Source: Sulfurimonas sp. (GTDB lineage: Bacteria > Campylobacterota > Campylobacteria > Campylobacterales > Sulfurimonadaceae). Taken from it: DNA of 64,000 bases. Positions 45,971-54,837 of this stretch are shown piece after piece (the first letter of the stretch is position 1; each line of letters starts with the position of its first letter). Made by a program: the position numbers and the translations under genes. The notes below the pieces were generated by a model, which had not been told where the DNA came from, did no database searches, and was given only the letters and a program-made list of their open reading frames with translations. Location: contig JAOFSE010000010.1 of the NCBI GenBank assembly GCA_028044295.1, positions 1 through 64,000 on the forward strand, written 5' to 3'.

Positions 45971-46344
45971 CTTCTATTCATTTCTGAACTAAAATAAACT
46001 GTTTGTGGTCTCGAATACCTATCTTTGAACATAATATAATTACTTGTTATTTTTTGTACTTTGAAGATCTGCTCATCAAAATATAATGAATCATTTTTTT
46101 GGATTACGATGTTTTGTAAGTTAAAACTAACAAGAGCAAATTTACCTTTTTTACTCTCAATAAACCCAAAATAGGTCATATTAACGTTCTTTCGCTTTGG
46201 GATAGGTTCTGATATGATTTGTTGAGTTATAACTTTATTGATTGTCTGAGGTTGGGCTGGAATTTTTTCATCATTAAAAAATGGGTTGTATGCTGCGTGT
46301 AAAAATGAAGATAATATAACAAATATTACTAATATTTTTTGCAT
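45967..46344 (-). CDS. PilP/GspC-like periplasmic protein
   Basis: This 125-aa protein has a signal peptide (MQKILVIFVILSSFLHAAY) and a small beta domain (NVNMTYFGFIESKKGKFALVSFNLQNIVIQKNDSLYFDEQIFKVQKITSNYIMF). The YFGFIESKKGKFALV pattern recalls the HR domain of GspC/PilP, which docks the inner-membrane complex to the secretin. It is the first gene of the pilus operon on -, 84 bp after ppx. Confidence 0.65.
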   Translation of the reverse strand: MQKILVIFVILSSFLHAAYNPFFNDEKIPAQPQTINKVITQQIISEPIPKRKNVNMTYFGFIESKKGKFALVSFNLQNIVIQKNDSLYFDEQIFKVQKITSNYIMFKDRYSRPQTVYFSSEMNRR

Positions 46345-46347
46345 TCA

Positions 46348-46407
46348 CAAATCCCTTTATGATAATTCTTTAATATTATTAGCAAAAAGCGTACCAAAGG
46401 GGATTTG
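46348..46407. repeat. Inverted repeat in the ppx-pilus operon gap
   Basis: CAAATCCCTTT (46348-46358) and AAAGGGGATTTG (46396-46407) are complementary over 11 bp with one bulge, separated by a ~37-bp AT-rich loop. This could be a regulatory or transcript structure before the pilus operon. No protein site is recognised. Confidence 0.3.
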
Positions 46408-46428
46408 GAATATGTTTTTTAATATTTA

Positions 46429-47892
46429 TTAAGTAATTTTAACAGTTAAATTATCTAGTGGGTCTATTTTTTTTATGCTCTCTTTTGCTAAATATAAACT
46501 TTTTTTTGTCGATATAACAAGCTCATTTTTTGCAAATTCTAGTGAAAAATCTATATTTTTTGGTTTATGTGCAAGAAGAGATATACTAAGTGATAAAATA
46601 TAACTAAGTGTGTTTAAAGTAGGTGAATCAGGTAGTAATGAGCTATATTTTTCTACATGTAGGTTTGAAGGTCTTTTTCTTTTTGCATATTTTACAAGAG
46701 TTGCTATGAGGGTTGTTTGCTTATGGGTAAAGCCAAATTCAAGAGCATCTTGAATAAGGTGATAACTATGTTTATACTCAGAATAGGTATGGATATTACT
46801 TCCACTCATACATATTTTAGCCGCAACCCCAAGTTCATACCTATATTTTTTATCTATATCAAGCTTTGCATATGTGATGTCAAATATCTGTTTTACAAGT
46901 TTATTTAAGTTATTTGAGTATTCCTTATTATCTACATGTGAGTCTAGAATATATCTAAGTGAGGTATTGTAGTTTACTGGCATTTTATCTTTAGAATTTC
47001 GCAGTAAATCATTTAAGTAAACACCTTCTCTTACACCTACACCACTTGTAATAAGGTTATTGACTTTAAACTTTTTCAAAACTCTTTGTAATATCAATGC
47101 TCCAGGTTTTATAACATCAACTCTACTCTTTTTTATACCAATCTCTTTTAATTCATCTTCATTGGCATTTAATATATCTTTTAAAAGATTTTTAAATTTA
47201 TCTGATGAAGATTCATAAGCATGAAGTTTTTTTAGTGGGTAGTTTTCTCTTGATAACAATATCTCTGAAATTGCTCTAAAGCTACCACCAATACCAATGA
47301 TTGTAGATATATTTACATTATCTAAACTATCTAGCTGTGAGTCGATATACTTTATTGCACCATCTCTATCTTGTTTATCGAAAAAAAGTTCTTTGAGTCT
47401 TACTGTACCAAGTTTTAATGATAGATTATTATTAATCTCTTTTTTGTTGATTAAAGAAAATTCAGTAGAACCGCCACCGATATCAATACTAAGTGCATTT
47501 TCTTGTTCTGGCAGAAGATTTGCACAGGCAACAGCCCCAAAGTATGATTCTTTTTCACCATCAATTATTTTTATTTTTAGACCAAGGCCAATTCTAACTC
47601 TATCTAAAAACTCTTTTTTATTAGGAGCATCTCTTAGTGCTGATGTCGCTACACAGAGCGTCTTTCTAGCTTTGTATGATGATATGATAGATAAAAATCC
47701 TTCAAGAGCATCATATGTTCTTTGCATAGGGTCAGTTTGTAGATTATTTGAATTTTGATAAGCATTTTCTGAAAGTCTTACACGACTTTTAATTTCATGG
47801 AGGATGTGGAATGCAAAACGAGATGTTTTTTCATAGACAACCATTCTAATTGAATTAGAACCGATGTCTATTACTGCGACTCGTTTTGCCAA
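46429..47892 (-). CDS. ppx: Exopolyphosphatase / GppA phosphatase
   Basis: This 487-aa protein has the ASKHA-fold motifs of the Ppx/GppA family: VAVIDIGSNSIRMVVYE at the N-terminus, VATSALRDAPNKKEFLDRV, ALSIDIGGGSTEFSLI, and NLITSGVGVREGVYLNDLL. A C-terminal HD-type helical region follows (ICMSGSNIHTYSEYKHSYHLIQDALEFGFTHKQTTLIATLVKYA). It hydrolyses polyphosphate and/or pppGpp in the cytoplasm; the two activities cannot be separated here. It follows the ferredoxin gene by 3 bp. Confidence 0.9.
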   Translation of the reverse strand: MAKRVAVIDIGSNSIRMVVYEKTSRFAFHILHEIKSRVRLSENAYQNSNNLQTDPMQRTYDALEGFLSIISSYKARKTLCVATSALRDAPNKKEFLDRVRIGLGLKIKIIDGEKESYFGAVACANLLPEQENALSIDIGGGSTEFSLINKKEINNNLSLKLGTVRLKELFFDKQDRDGAIKYIDSQLDSLDNVNISTIIGIGGSFRAISEILLSRENYPLKKLHAYESSSDKFKNLLKDILNANEDELKEIGIKKSRVDVIKPGALILQRVLKKFKVNNLITSGVGVREGVYLNDLLRNSKDKMPVNYNTSLRYILDSHVDNKEYSNNLNKLVKQIFDITYAKLDIDKKYRYELGVAAKICMSGSNIHTYSEYKHSYHLIQDALEFGFTHKQTTLIATLVKYAKRKRPSNLHVEKYSSLLPDSPTLNTLSYILSLSISLLAHKPKNIDFSLEFAKNELVISTKKSLYLAKESIKKIDPLDNLTVKIT

Positions 47893-47895
47893 TGG

Positions 47896-48150
47896 CTATT
47901 CTTCTTCTGCCAATAGGTTTTTATATTTAAATTGAAGTTCTGCTATTGATTCAACATTGTCTTTATCTGGCACAAAACAATCAACTGGACATACAGAAAT
48001 ACATGCAGGTTCATCATAAATACTAACACATTCAGTACATCTATCTGGGTCGATATAGTATATTGGATCACCCTCTTCAATAGCAGTTGTTGGACACTCT
48101 TCTCGACATGCATCACAAGCTATGCACTCGTCATTTATTAGTAAAGCCAT
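47896..48150 (-). CDS. YfhL-type 2[4Fe-4S] ferredoxin
   Basis: This 84-aa ferredoxin has two cluster motifs: CIACDACREECP (C-x2-C-x2-C-x3-CP) and CTECVSIYDEPACISVCPVDC (C-x2-C-x8-C-x3-CP). The 8-residue spacer in the second motif marks the YfhL/Allochromatium-type ferredoxins. It is a cytoplasmic low-potential electron carrier. It lies directly before ppx, a common pairing in Campylobacterota. Confidence 0.9.
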   Translation of the reverse strand: MALLINDECIACDACREECPTTAIEEGDPIYYIDPDRCTECVSIYDEPACISVCPVDCFVPDKDNVESIAELQFKYKNLLAEEE

Positions 48151-48239
48151 TTAGTAAAACCTTGATAAATTATTTATACTCGATTTATATCTAAATAAAG
48201 CTTTAGTATTTTTTAAACGATTATTTTAGTATTAAATTT

Positions 48240-49541
48240 CTATTTTCTATTTGGTAAAATACATGATAGTTTTGAATTTAAATTCAGTGACGCGACTGTC
48301 CCACTATGACCATCTTCTCTGTTTTTTATACTGATTTTTGCACCTAATGCATCTGATGCACTTTTTGCTAAAAATAGCCCAAGTCCAACACCTTGTTTAT
48401 TACCTTGTCTTTTAAACGGAGCAAATAAATCTACACTATCATCTATCCCACAACCCTCATCAATGACTTCTATCAATAAACCATAACTATTTTGAGAACT
48501 TTGTAGGGTAACACTACTATTTACAGGAGTAAATTTTAAGGCATTCTGTAAGAAGTTTTGTATGATTTGATTTAGTAGACCAACTTGAAGAATAGCCATA
48601 AAACCATTGGGTTCAAAACTCATAAGAAGCTCTTTGCCTTCATTTGCTGCTAGTAAGTCAAAATCATCAGCTTTTTGTCTAAGTATCTCTATAACATCAA
48701 CTTCTATAGGTGTTTCTAACTGAACTCCTTCTTGACGACCAATATTTAAAATATTTGAAACTATTATATTCATTTCATCAATAGTTTTATTTGTTATATT
48801 TATAGCGTCAATATATTCTTCAGGAGTTCTCTTTTTGATAAGTGTAACTTGATTTTTTAGTTTAATAACTGCGAGTGGAGTTTTCAATTCATGCGCAGTA
48901 CCAATAAAGAGTTCTTTTTGATATTTTACAAAGTTTTGTATTCTAAGTATTAGATGGTTTAGAGTTTCACCAAGCGCTTCAAACTCTTTTGGTAACTCTT
49001 TTACCTTTACTGGTCTCATTAGGTGTTCATTCATATTTGAGAGTTTATTACTAAGTGTTTTAAGTGGTTGGACTAGCATTTTAGATAGAGTAACAGCATA
49101 TATGACTACAAAAAAGATACCAACAATATTAATAATATAAAGATAATTCAAAATATCATCAAAAAGCATTTTTGTAACAGTGAACTCTTTTGTTATTTTT
49201 AGATAGCTTAAGTCGTCTAGGTTAAGTGGGTATATGATTGTCATAAATGTTTTGTTGTTTATAGTAGTTTCATAAAACTCATCGTTACTTTGAGCTTTTC
49301 TAAGATAGATAACTTCAACATTAATACCTAAGTTAAGACTAGGGCTTAGAGTACTTCCATCAAATATTGCTTTGTCCTGAGCTATATTTTTTGCATAACT
49401 GAGTAGTTCTTGATGTTTTCCTTCATAAATAGAACGCTCTATAAAAAAGTACATAAAGTATGAAAATATAAATAGAAGAGATGATGATGATAAAATAAGT
49501 TGGATTAAAAATCTTTGACGGATACTTTTAGTTGAAAACAT
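48240..49541 (-). CDS. Sensor histidine kinase, probable partner of HsrA-type regulator
   Basis: This 433-aa kinase has two membrane segments (~12-32 and ~132-155) bounding a ~100-aa periplasmic sensor, a HAMP-like linker (VQPLKTLSNKLSNMNEHL), H box LFIGTAHELKTPLAVIKLKNQ, N box LLNQIIQNFLQNALKFTP, and G boxes VIDEGCGIDD and GVGLGLFLAKSASDALG. All catalytic boxes appear intact. It lies 55 bp downstream of the response regulator on the same strand, so the two are likely a cognate pair. The signal it senses is unknown. Confidence 0.9.
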   Translation of the reverse strand: MFSTKSIRQRFLIQLILSSSSLLFIFSYFMYFFIERSIYEGKHQELLSYAKNIAQDKAIFDGSTLSPSLNLGINVEVIYLRKAQSNDEFYETTINNKTFMTIIYPLNLDDLSYLKITKEFTVTKMLFDDILNYLYIINIVGIFFVVIYAVTLSKMLVQPLKTLSNKLSNMNEHLMRPVKVKELPKEFEALGETLNHLILRIQNFVKYQKELFIGTAHELKTPLAVIKLKNQVTLIKKRTPEEYIDAINITNKTIDEMNIIVSNILNIGRQEGVQLETPIEVDVIEILRQKADDFDLLAANEGKELLMSFEPNGFMAILQVGLLNQIIQNFLQNALKFTPVNSSVTLQSSQNSYGLLIEVIDEGCGIDDSVDLFAPFKRQGNKQGVGLGLFLAKSASDALGAKISIKNREDGHSGTVASLNLNSKLSCILPNRK

Positions 49542-49596
49542 TTCTCACCTAAGCAGTTGATGTATGAAGAAGGGAAGAACCCTTCTAAAATTTAAA

Positions 49597-50271
49597 TTAG
49601 TTTATTTCTTTTGGAAAACAGAAACGGTAACCACGACGACGAACAGTTTCGATAGTTGTGATTCCTAATGGTTTATCCATTTTTTGACGAATTTGGTTTA
49701 TAGCAACTTCAATTACATTTGGAGTAACAAGTTCTGGTTCTTCCCAGATTGCATCAAGTAATTGTTCTTTAGAAACAATTTGATCACGGTGACGAGCTAA
49801 GTGAGTAAGAACTTCAAAAGGTTTACCTTTGAGCTCTATATCTTGCTCTTTATAAGTGATTTTTTCTTCTTCAGGGTTAATTGTTAAATCTTCAATAGCG
49901 ATAATGTTACTACCACCAAAACGAAGACGAGCTTCGATACGAGCAAGTAAAACATCAAAGTCAAAAGGTTTTCTAATGTAATCATCAGCACCAGATCTAA
50001 GAGCTTCGATTTCACTGTCGTTATCATCTCTCGCAGAAAGAACAATTACTGCAGTTTTTGGAGTATTAGTTTTTATATCACCAATAATATCAACTGAGTT
50101 TCCATCTGGAAGCATCCAGTCCATAAGTACTAAATCGTAGTTACGGATATCTAAGTAGTACTCACCATCTTTTAGTGTTTCTACTACATCACTTTGGTAA
50201 CCAAATTCTTTTAGTCCCTCAGCAAGCATTTTATTTAATGTTACTTCATCTTCAATAATTAGAATACGCAT
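49597..50271 (-). CDS. hsrA: OmpR-family response regulator, HsrA/CosR-type
   Basis: This 224-aa regulator has a receiver domain with acidic pocket IIEDE, phosphoacceptor Asp51 (LVLMDWMLPDG) and conserved Lys in YIRKPFDF. It also has a winged-helix domain (ELKGKPFEVLTHLARHRDQIVSKEQLLDAI and VRRRGYRFCFPKE) that is nearly the same as in Helicobacter HsrA (HP1043) and Campylobacter CosR. Those homologues are essential, usually orphan, and in Helicobacter lack the canonical Asp. Here the Asp is present and a kinase gene follows. It probably controls redox and energy genes. Confidence 0.9.
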   Translation of the reverse strand: MRILIIEDEVTLNKMLAEGLKEFGYQSDVVETLKDGEYYLDIRNYDLVLMDWMLPDGNSVDIIGDIKTNTPKTAVIVLSARDDNDSEIEALRSGADDYIRKPFDFDVLLARIEARLRFGGSNIIAIEDLTINPEEEKITYKEQDIELKGKPFEVLTHLARHRDQIVSKEQLLDAIWEEPELVTPNVIEVAINQIRQKMDKPLGITTIETVRRRGYRFCFPKEIN

Positions 50272-50307
50272 TTAATTCTGTCCTATGTAAATATTTGACG
50301 GAATGAT

Positions 50308-50313
50308 ATCATA
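50308..50313 (-). promoter_or_regulatory. Putative -10 box of hsrA
   Basis: On the minus strand TATGAT lies about 37 nt before the hsrA ATG in a 106-bp gap, with AT-rich T tracts upstream. The element is weak and was chosen by spacing. Confidence 0.3.
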
Positions 50314-50377
50314 ATTTTTAGGAAACTTTAAAGTTTTTTTCAATTTTTTTTAATAATTTTTTAACTAAATTTTAAGA

Positions 50378-50701
50378 TTAGGATTTGTAGGTATTACTTA
50401 CACTGACCTTGCAATCGGATAAAATCGATGGTTTTGTGATCTTTAAATCAAGGGAAATGATGCTCGTAAATTCTTTAATTAACTTTAAATTTATAGCTTC
50501 TAGAGCATCTTCTATAAGTTTAAATTCATTTTCTATCATTAAATCTTTGATGATTTGAACGACATGGGCATAGTCTATAAAAGCATTTTCATTTGAGTAG
50601 AGTATATTTGCATTGACAATGACATCTTGTTTTTTAATTCTCTCAAAGTCTAAAATCCCAATGATACATTGGAACTTTAAATCTTCTACATGTATAGTCA
50701 C
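50378..50701 (-). CDS. folB: Dihydroneopterin aldolase
   Basis: This 107-aa protein matches FolB: an N-terminal CIIGILDFERIKKQDVIVNANI and a conserved active-site-region Glu/Lys context (NEFKLIEDALEAINLKLIKEF; DLKITKPSIL). It makes 6-hydroxymethyl-dihydropterin in folate synthesis (cytoplasm). It is short but within the family range. It overlaps plsY by one base and is probably co-transcribed; the plsY-folB pair is common in this phylum. Confidence 0.8.
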   Translation of the reverse strand: MTIHVEDLKFQCIIGILDFERIKKQDVIVNANILYSNENAFIDYAHVVQIIKDLMIENEFKLIEDALEAINLKLIKEFTSIISLDLKITKPSILSDCKVSVSNTYKS

Positions 50702-51315
50702 TAAACTACTCTTTTCTCTTCACCATTTATAAGACGGATTATATTTGGTATATGTTTATAAAAAAGTATAAATCCAATGATGAGTACTGGTGCATGAGCC
50801 ATCTCTGGGTGAATAATAAAACTTGCTATGACAAGTGCTAGTAGTGCTGTAAGTGATGAAAGAGATGAAATACGGATGATTTTCGCTCCAAGAGCCCAAA
50901 CAACTAAAGCTATAACTGTTTCAACTGGAAGCATAAACATCATTACACCCATACCAGTTGCAACTCCTTTTCCACCTTCAAAATTCAAGTAAGGTGAAAA
51001 ACAGTGTCCTACAACAGCTAAAACAGATATAGCCCACATCGTAGAATCACTCGCGCCAAAAAAGTAAGCTATAGTTAAAACTACTACACCTTTAATTGCA
51101 TCAAGTGCTAAAGTTGCAGCCCCAAGTTTTTTTGCAAGAGCAGGGTTTGTTTCTTTTACAACTCTTAAAACATTTGTTGCCCCAATACTTTTACTACCAC
51201 TATCTTTAATGTTAACACCTGCAAACTTTTTCGCTAGTAACATACCAAAAGGAATACCACCAACTAGATAAGCAGCTATGAAAAACTGAACATTTGAGTT
51301 AAATAAAAAATCCAT
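50701..51315 (-). CDS. plsY: Glycerol-3-phosphate acyltransferase PlsY
   Basis: This 204-aa multi-span membrane enzyme has the PlsY motifs: GGIPFGMLLAKKFAGVNIKDSGSKSIGATNVLRV, the second block FEGGKGVATGMGVMMF, and a third near the C-terminus (YKHIPNIIRLINGEEKRV). It acylates glycerol-3-phosphate with acyl-phosphate, the first step of phospholipid synthesis. It is divergent from nadA. Confidence 0.93.
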   Translation of the reverse strand: MDFLFNSNVQFFIAAYLVGGIPFGMLLAKKFAGVNIKDSGSKSIGATNVLRVVKETNPALAKKLGAATLALDAIKGVVVLTIAYFFGASDSTMWAISVLAVVGHCFSPYLNFEGGKGVATGMGVMMFMLPVETVIALVVWALGAKIIRISSLSSLTALLALVIASFIIHPEMAHAPVLIIGFILFYKHIPNIIRLINGEEKRVV

Positions 51316-51381
51316 TTATTACCTTTAAATTAATATGTGATTCTACTTTAAAAATAATTACAAGCATATAAAATTTTTCGA

Positions 51382-51387
51382 TATAAT
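51382..51387 (+). promoter_or_regulatory. Putative -10 box of nadA-nadC-flhB
   Basis: TATAAT lies 30 nt before the TTG start of nadA in the 101-bp gap divergent from plsY. An AAGGAC Shine-Dalgarno lies 8 nt before the start. Confidence 0.45.
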
Positions 51388-51416
51388 TACGAGAATATAT
51401 AAATAAGGACATTTTT

Positions 51417-52415
51417 TTGCAACTTACAAATGAGCAATTAAAAGATAAAATTAACGAATATAAAGAGAAACTAAGTGTAACTGTTGTTGCACATTTTTAC
51501 CAAAGAGATGAAGTTTTTGATCTAGGTGACATTACAGGTGACTCACTTGAACTGGCTGTGAGAACTAGGGATGATGATGCTGAGTTTGTAGTCTTTTGTG
51601 GAGTTGGTTTCATGGGACAAAGCGTAAAAGTTCTTTCTCCAAACAAACGTGTTCTTATGCCAAAAATAGCTTGTTGTGCAATGGCGAGAATGATTGATGG
51701 TACGGCATATGATAATTCTGTAAAAACTTTAAACAATGCTGGAATATCAAACGATAATATTTTACCAATTACTTACATAAACTCTAGTGCAGAAGTTAAA
51801 GCAAGAGTAGGAGAAATGGGTGGATTAGTTTGTACAAGTTCAAATGCTAAAGTTATAATCACGGATGCTTTAAAAGTTGGTAAAAAAATACTTTTTGTTC
51901 CTGATCGTTGTTTAGGACAAAACATAGCAAACCAAATGGGACTTAAATCTTGTGTTGTAGATGACGGATCTAATCCAGCTGATGCAGATATTATCTGTTT
52001 TGATGGCTTTTGTTCAGTTCATCAGCTTTTCTCTCTTGATGATATTAAGTTTTACCGTAAAAAATTCCCAGGTATCCTTATAGCTGTCCACCCAGAGTGT
52101 GATCCTAGTATTTGTGATGCATCTGACTTTGTTGGTTCAACTTCACAACTTATTAAGTACATAAAAGAGTTACCACCTGAGCAAAAGATTGCAGTTGGTA
52201 CTGAGTTTAATATGGTCAGTCGTTTACGTCCTAACAACACTTATATTCTTTCATCAACAAAACCAGAGTGTCCAACTATGAATGAGACAACTCTACAAGA
52301 TTTATATGATGTATTAAAGTCTATTGATGATGGTGAACCACTAAACGAAATTCAAATAGAAGAAGACACACAAAAGTGGGCAAAAATTGCATTAGAGAGA
52401 ATGTTGGCTTTATGA
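51417..52415 (+). CDS. nadA: Quinolinate synthase
   Basis: This 332-aa enzyme condenses iminoaspartate with dihydroxyacetone phosphate to quinolinate, using a [4Fe-4S] cluster (cytoplasm). It starts at TTG with AAGGAC upstream. Motifs are VVAHFYQRDEVFDLGDITGDSLELA, VVFCGVGFMGQSVKVLSPNKRV, CTSSNAK, VPDRCLGQNIA, HPECDPSICDASDFVGSTSQ, GTEFNMVSRL and TKPECPTMN, which include the cluster Cys. It overlaps nadC by 4 bp (ATGA). No nadB is in the window. Confidence 0.95.
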   Translation: MQLTNEQLKDKINEYKEKLSVTVVAHFYQRDEVFDLGDITGDSLELAVRTRDDDAEFVVFCGVGFMGQSVKVLSPNKRVLMPKIACCAMARMIDGTAYDNSVKTLNNAGISNDNILPITYINSSAEVKARVGEMGGLVCTSSNAKVIITDALKVGKKILFVPDRCLGQNIANQMGLKSCVVDDGSNPADADIICFDGFCSVHQLFSLDDIKFYRKKFPGILIAVHPECDPSICDASDFVGSTSQLIKYIKELPPEQKIAVGTEFNMVSRLRPNNTYILSSTKPECPTMNETTLQDLYDVLKSIDDGEPLNEIQIEEDTQKWAKIALERMLAL

Positions 52416-53227
52416 TAGAAGATTTTGTAAAAGCATCACTTGATCAAGATGTAGGTCGTGGTGACTTGTATGCACTTGTTGAACCAAGTGTAGATGCAAG
52501 CGCAAAGATCATTGCAAAGAGTGATGGTATTGTAGCGGGTGTAGAGTATATAAATGTACTATCGCGTCTTGAGAATTTTAAGATTACGTGGAATAAAAAT
52601 GATTCAGAGAGTTTTGTTAAAGGTGATGTGTTAGCTACAATAAACGGAACTTCACATGTACTACTTCGTATAGAGAGAACACTTTTAAACATGCTTTTAC
52701 ATGCAAGTTCTATCGCAACACTTACAAACAAATATGTAAAACTAGTAGAGCCTTATGGAACTAAACTATTAGATACTAGAAAAACAAGACCACTTTTACG
52801 TGTGTTTGAGAAGTACGCTACAAGATGTGGCGGTGCAGTGAACCATAGAATGGGTTTGGATGATTCTCTCATGATTAAAGATACTCATTTAAAAACTATT
52901 AAAAACTTAAAAGATTACATATCTAAGGCTAGAAAAAAGATTCCTTTTACTTCTAAAATAGAAGTAGAAGCTGAGAGTTTTGAAATAGCAAAAGAAGCTT
53001 TTGATAGTGGATGTGACATCATAATGTGTGACAACATGACTCCTGAGCAAGTGAATGAAATAGTGAAATACAGAAATGAAAATTATCTACATGTAGGTTT
53101 AGAAGCAAGTGGAAATATTTCACTTGAAACGATAGAATCTTATGCTAAAACAGGTGTAGATGCAATAAGTTCTGGCTCATTGATTCACCAAGCAAACTGG
53201 ATTGACTTGTCTATGAAAATGGACTAA
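52412..53227 (+). CDS. nadC: Nicotinate-nucleotide pyrophosphorylase (carboxylating)
   Basis: I choose ATG 52412 (MIEDFVKASLDQDVGRGDLY) over the track start at 52376, because it overlaps the nadA stop as ATGA and matches the usual NadC N-terminus. The ~271-aa enzyme shows ERTLLNMLLHASSIAT, KLLDTRKTRPLLRVFEKYATRCGGAVNHRMGL, LMIKDTHL, KIEVEAESF, IIMCDNMTPEQV, LEASGNISLETI and VDAISSGSLIH. It converts quinolinate and PRPP to nicotinate mononucleotide. It follows nadA in the same operon. Confidence 0.95.
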   Translation: MIEDFVKASLDQDVGRGDLYALVEPSVDASAKIIAKSDGIVAGVEYINVLSRLENFKITWNKNDSESFVKGDVLATINGTSHVLLRIERTLLNMLLHASSIATLTNKYVKLVEPYGTKLLDTRKTRPLLRVFEKYATRCGGAVNHRMGLDDSLMIKDTHLKTIKNLKDYISKARKKIPFTSKIEVEAESFEIAKEAFDSGCDIIMCDNMTPEQVNEIVKYRNENYLHVGLEASGNISLETIESYAKTGVDAISSGSLIHQANWIDLSMKMD

Positions 53228-53238
53228 AACTCTAACTT

Positions 53239-54291
53239 ATGGCTGACGATCAGGAAAAAACCGAAGAACCCACCGATAAGAAGATTGAGGACGCCAGAAA
53301 AGAAGGTAATGTCCCCAAGTCTCAAGATGCTTCAGGGGTAATCACACTCTTTATTGCTCTTCTTTCTTTTTTACTACTCTTTCCATATATGACGTCACAT
53401 GTTATTTTTCTTTTTAAATATTATTTCTCTTTACTTGGCACTCATCTAGACAAAGCTCTGATGGTAGATATCGCGATTGTGACGATTAAAGAGACTCTCT
53501 TAATTGTTATGCCTGTTTCGATTGCTGTTGCTATTGCTGGTGTTATTGCGGCTTTAGCTCAGTTTGGTTTTTTGTTTACTACGGAAGCAATAGCGCCAAA
53601 GTTTAGTAAATTAGATCCTATTAAGGGAGCTAAAAACCTTTTTTCTGTTAAAAAAATTATAGAGGGTATCAAAGTGACTTTTAAGTCATTCACTACATTA
53701 GGGGTAGGGTTTTTCTTTTTCTTCATTTTTATTACTGACCTTCCTACTGTAGCACTTTTTAGTTTACCAGACCAGCTTGTTTGGTTGCAAGAGAAAATAC
53801 TCATTATCGCCTTTGTGATGCTTCTGATTATTTTTGTATTTGCAATAATAGACATTATTATAGTTAGAAAACAGTATTTTGATGGTCTTAAGATGAGTAA
53901 GCAAGAAATAAAAGATGAGATGAAAAATATGGATGGAGACCCACTCATAAAAGCAAAAATCCGTCAGATTCAGATGCAAGCTGCTCAAAAGAGAATGATG
54001 AGTGAAGTACCAAACGCTGATGTAGTTATAACCAACCCAACTCACTACGCTGTTGCTATAAAGTATGATGATCAAAAATCTCATGCACCAATAGTTGTTG
54101 CAAAGGGTATGGACAATATCGCTCAACAAATTAAAAAAATTGCTCGTGAAAATAATGTACATGTAGTACAAAACCCACCCTTAGCAAGAAGTCTTTATGC
54201 TCAAGTGGAAGTTGAGAAGCCTATACCAAATGAACTTTTTGCAGCAGTAGCAGAAGTACTTGCCTATGTTTATAAGATGAATCAAAAGTAA
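53239..54291 (+). CDS. flhB: Flagellar type III export protein FlhB
   Basis: This 350-aa protein begins EKTEEPTDKKIEDARKEGNVPKSQDA, has four membrane segments (~30-55, ~90-110, ~140-165, ~180-205) and a C-terminal cytoplasmic domain with the autocleavage motif NPTHYAVAIKYD. It switches export substrates from rod/hook to filament in the flagellar export gate. It lies 11 bp after nadC. The separation from other flagellar genes is common in Campylobacterota. Confidence 0.95.
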   Translation: MADDQEKTEEPTDKKIEDARKEGNVPKSQDASGVITLFIALLSFLLLFPYMTSHVIFLFKYYFSLLGTHLDKALMVDIAIVTIKETLLIVMPVSIAVAIAGVIAALAQFGFLFTTEAIAPKFSKLDPIKGAKNLFSVKKIIEGIKVTFKSFTTLGVGFFFFFIFITDLPTVALFSLPDQLVWLQEKILIIAFVMLLIIFVFAIIDIIIVRKQYFDGLKMSKQEIKDEMKNMDGDPLIKAKIRQIQMQAAQKRMMSEVPNADVVITNPTHYAVAIKYDDQKSHAPIVVAKGMDNIAQQIKKIARENNVHVVQNPPLARSLYAQVEVEKPIPNELFAAVAEVLAYVYKMNQK

Positions 54292-54334
54292 AGTTGTTAT
54301 GTTTAATAATTATTCGTTAAAAAAAGGAATTAAA

Positions 54335-54760
54335 ATGTTAAAAGTCATATATATAATACTAATCGGATCAATGTTTATAGGATGTACAAAAGATGTTGAA
54401 GGGTTAACGCCAATACAAGTTAATAATCATAAATTCTTTTACAAGACTAATTATGATTTTAGTTGTTCTTTTGGACATATATCATTATTTTTTAAGAAAG
54501 GTGTTATATTAGCACCAGTTTCAGTTGGGGGTATTGATTATGGTGATCATAAAGAAAGTATTAAATTACCAGAACATACATTGGGGCTTGAAGTTCGTAA
54601 ACCAATAAGCGGACAGCAGTATATATTAATATACCCAGATGGAAGTTTAGTTAGCGATAGGCCTCTAGCAGTTGCTTTTAAAGCAGATTATATGGTTGAA
54701 GATATGTCTACATGTAATAATCAGAATAAACACCCATTTAAACGAATAGAAAATAAATAA
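54335..54760 (+). CDS. Small lipoprotein of unknown function
   Basis: I choose ATG 54335 (AAAGGAA upstream; MLKVIYIILIGSMFIGC) over the track start at 54299, because only this start gives a clean lipoprotein signal (lipobox MFIGC). The mature ~125 aa are beta-rich with two Cys (FSCSFGH, MSTCNNQN) and no family I know. Its DNA is more AT-rich than the neighbours and it sits between flhB and an nrnA-like gene, so it may be a lineage-specific insertion. Confidence 0.6.
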   Translation: MLKVIYIILIGSMFIGCTKDVEGLTPIQVNNHKFFYKTNYDFSCSFGHISLFFKKGVILAPVSVGGIDYGDHKESIKLPEHTLGLEVRKPISGQQYILIYPDGSLVSDRPLAVAFKADYMVEDMSTCNNQNKHPFKRIENK

Positions 54761-54810
54761 AGCTATATTATTTATCTTTTAATCTTTAATTTAATGAATC
54801 AAAAATAGTA

Positions 54811-54816
54811 TATAAT
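54811..54816 (+). promoter_or_regulatory. Putative -10 box of the nrnA-lpxC-infB run
   Basis: TATAAT lies 22 nt before the ATG at 54838 in a 77-bp AT-rich gap. The downstream genes are nearly contiguous to ribD, so this may head a long operon. Confidence 0.4.
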
Positions 54817-54837
54817 TTTAAAAACAAAAAGAGATTT

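Noticed and set aside
47297-47758. Plus-strand ORF of 153 aa
   Set aside because: Antisense shadow of ppx, which has all its family motifs in the other strand.
53559-54171. Two minus-strand ORFs (129 and 135 aa)
   Set aside because: Antisense to flhB; composition is that of reverse-read membrane protein codons.
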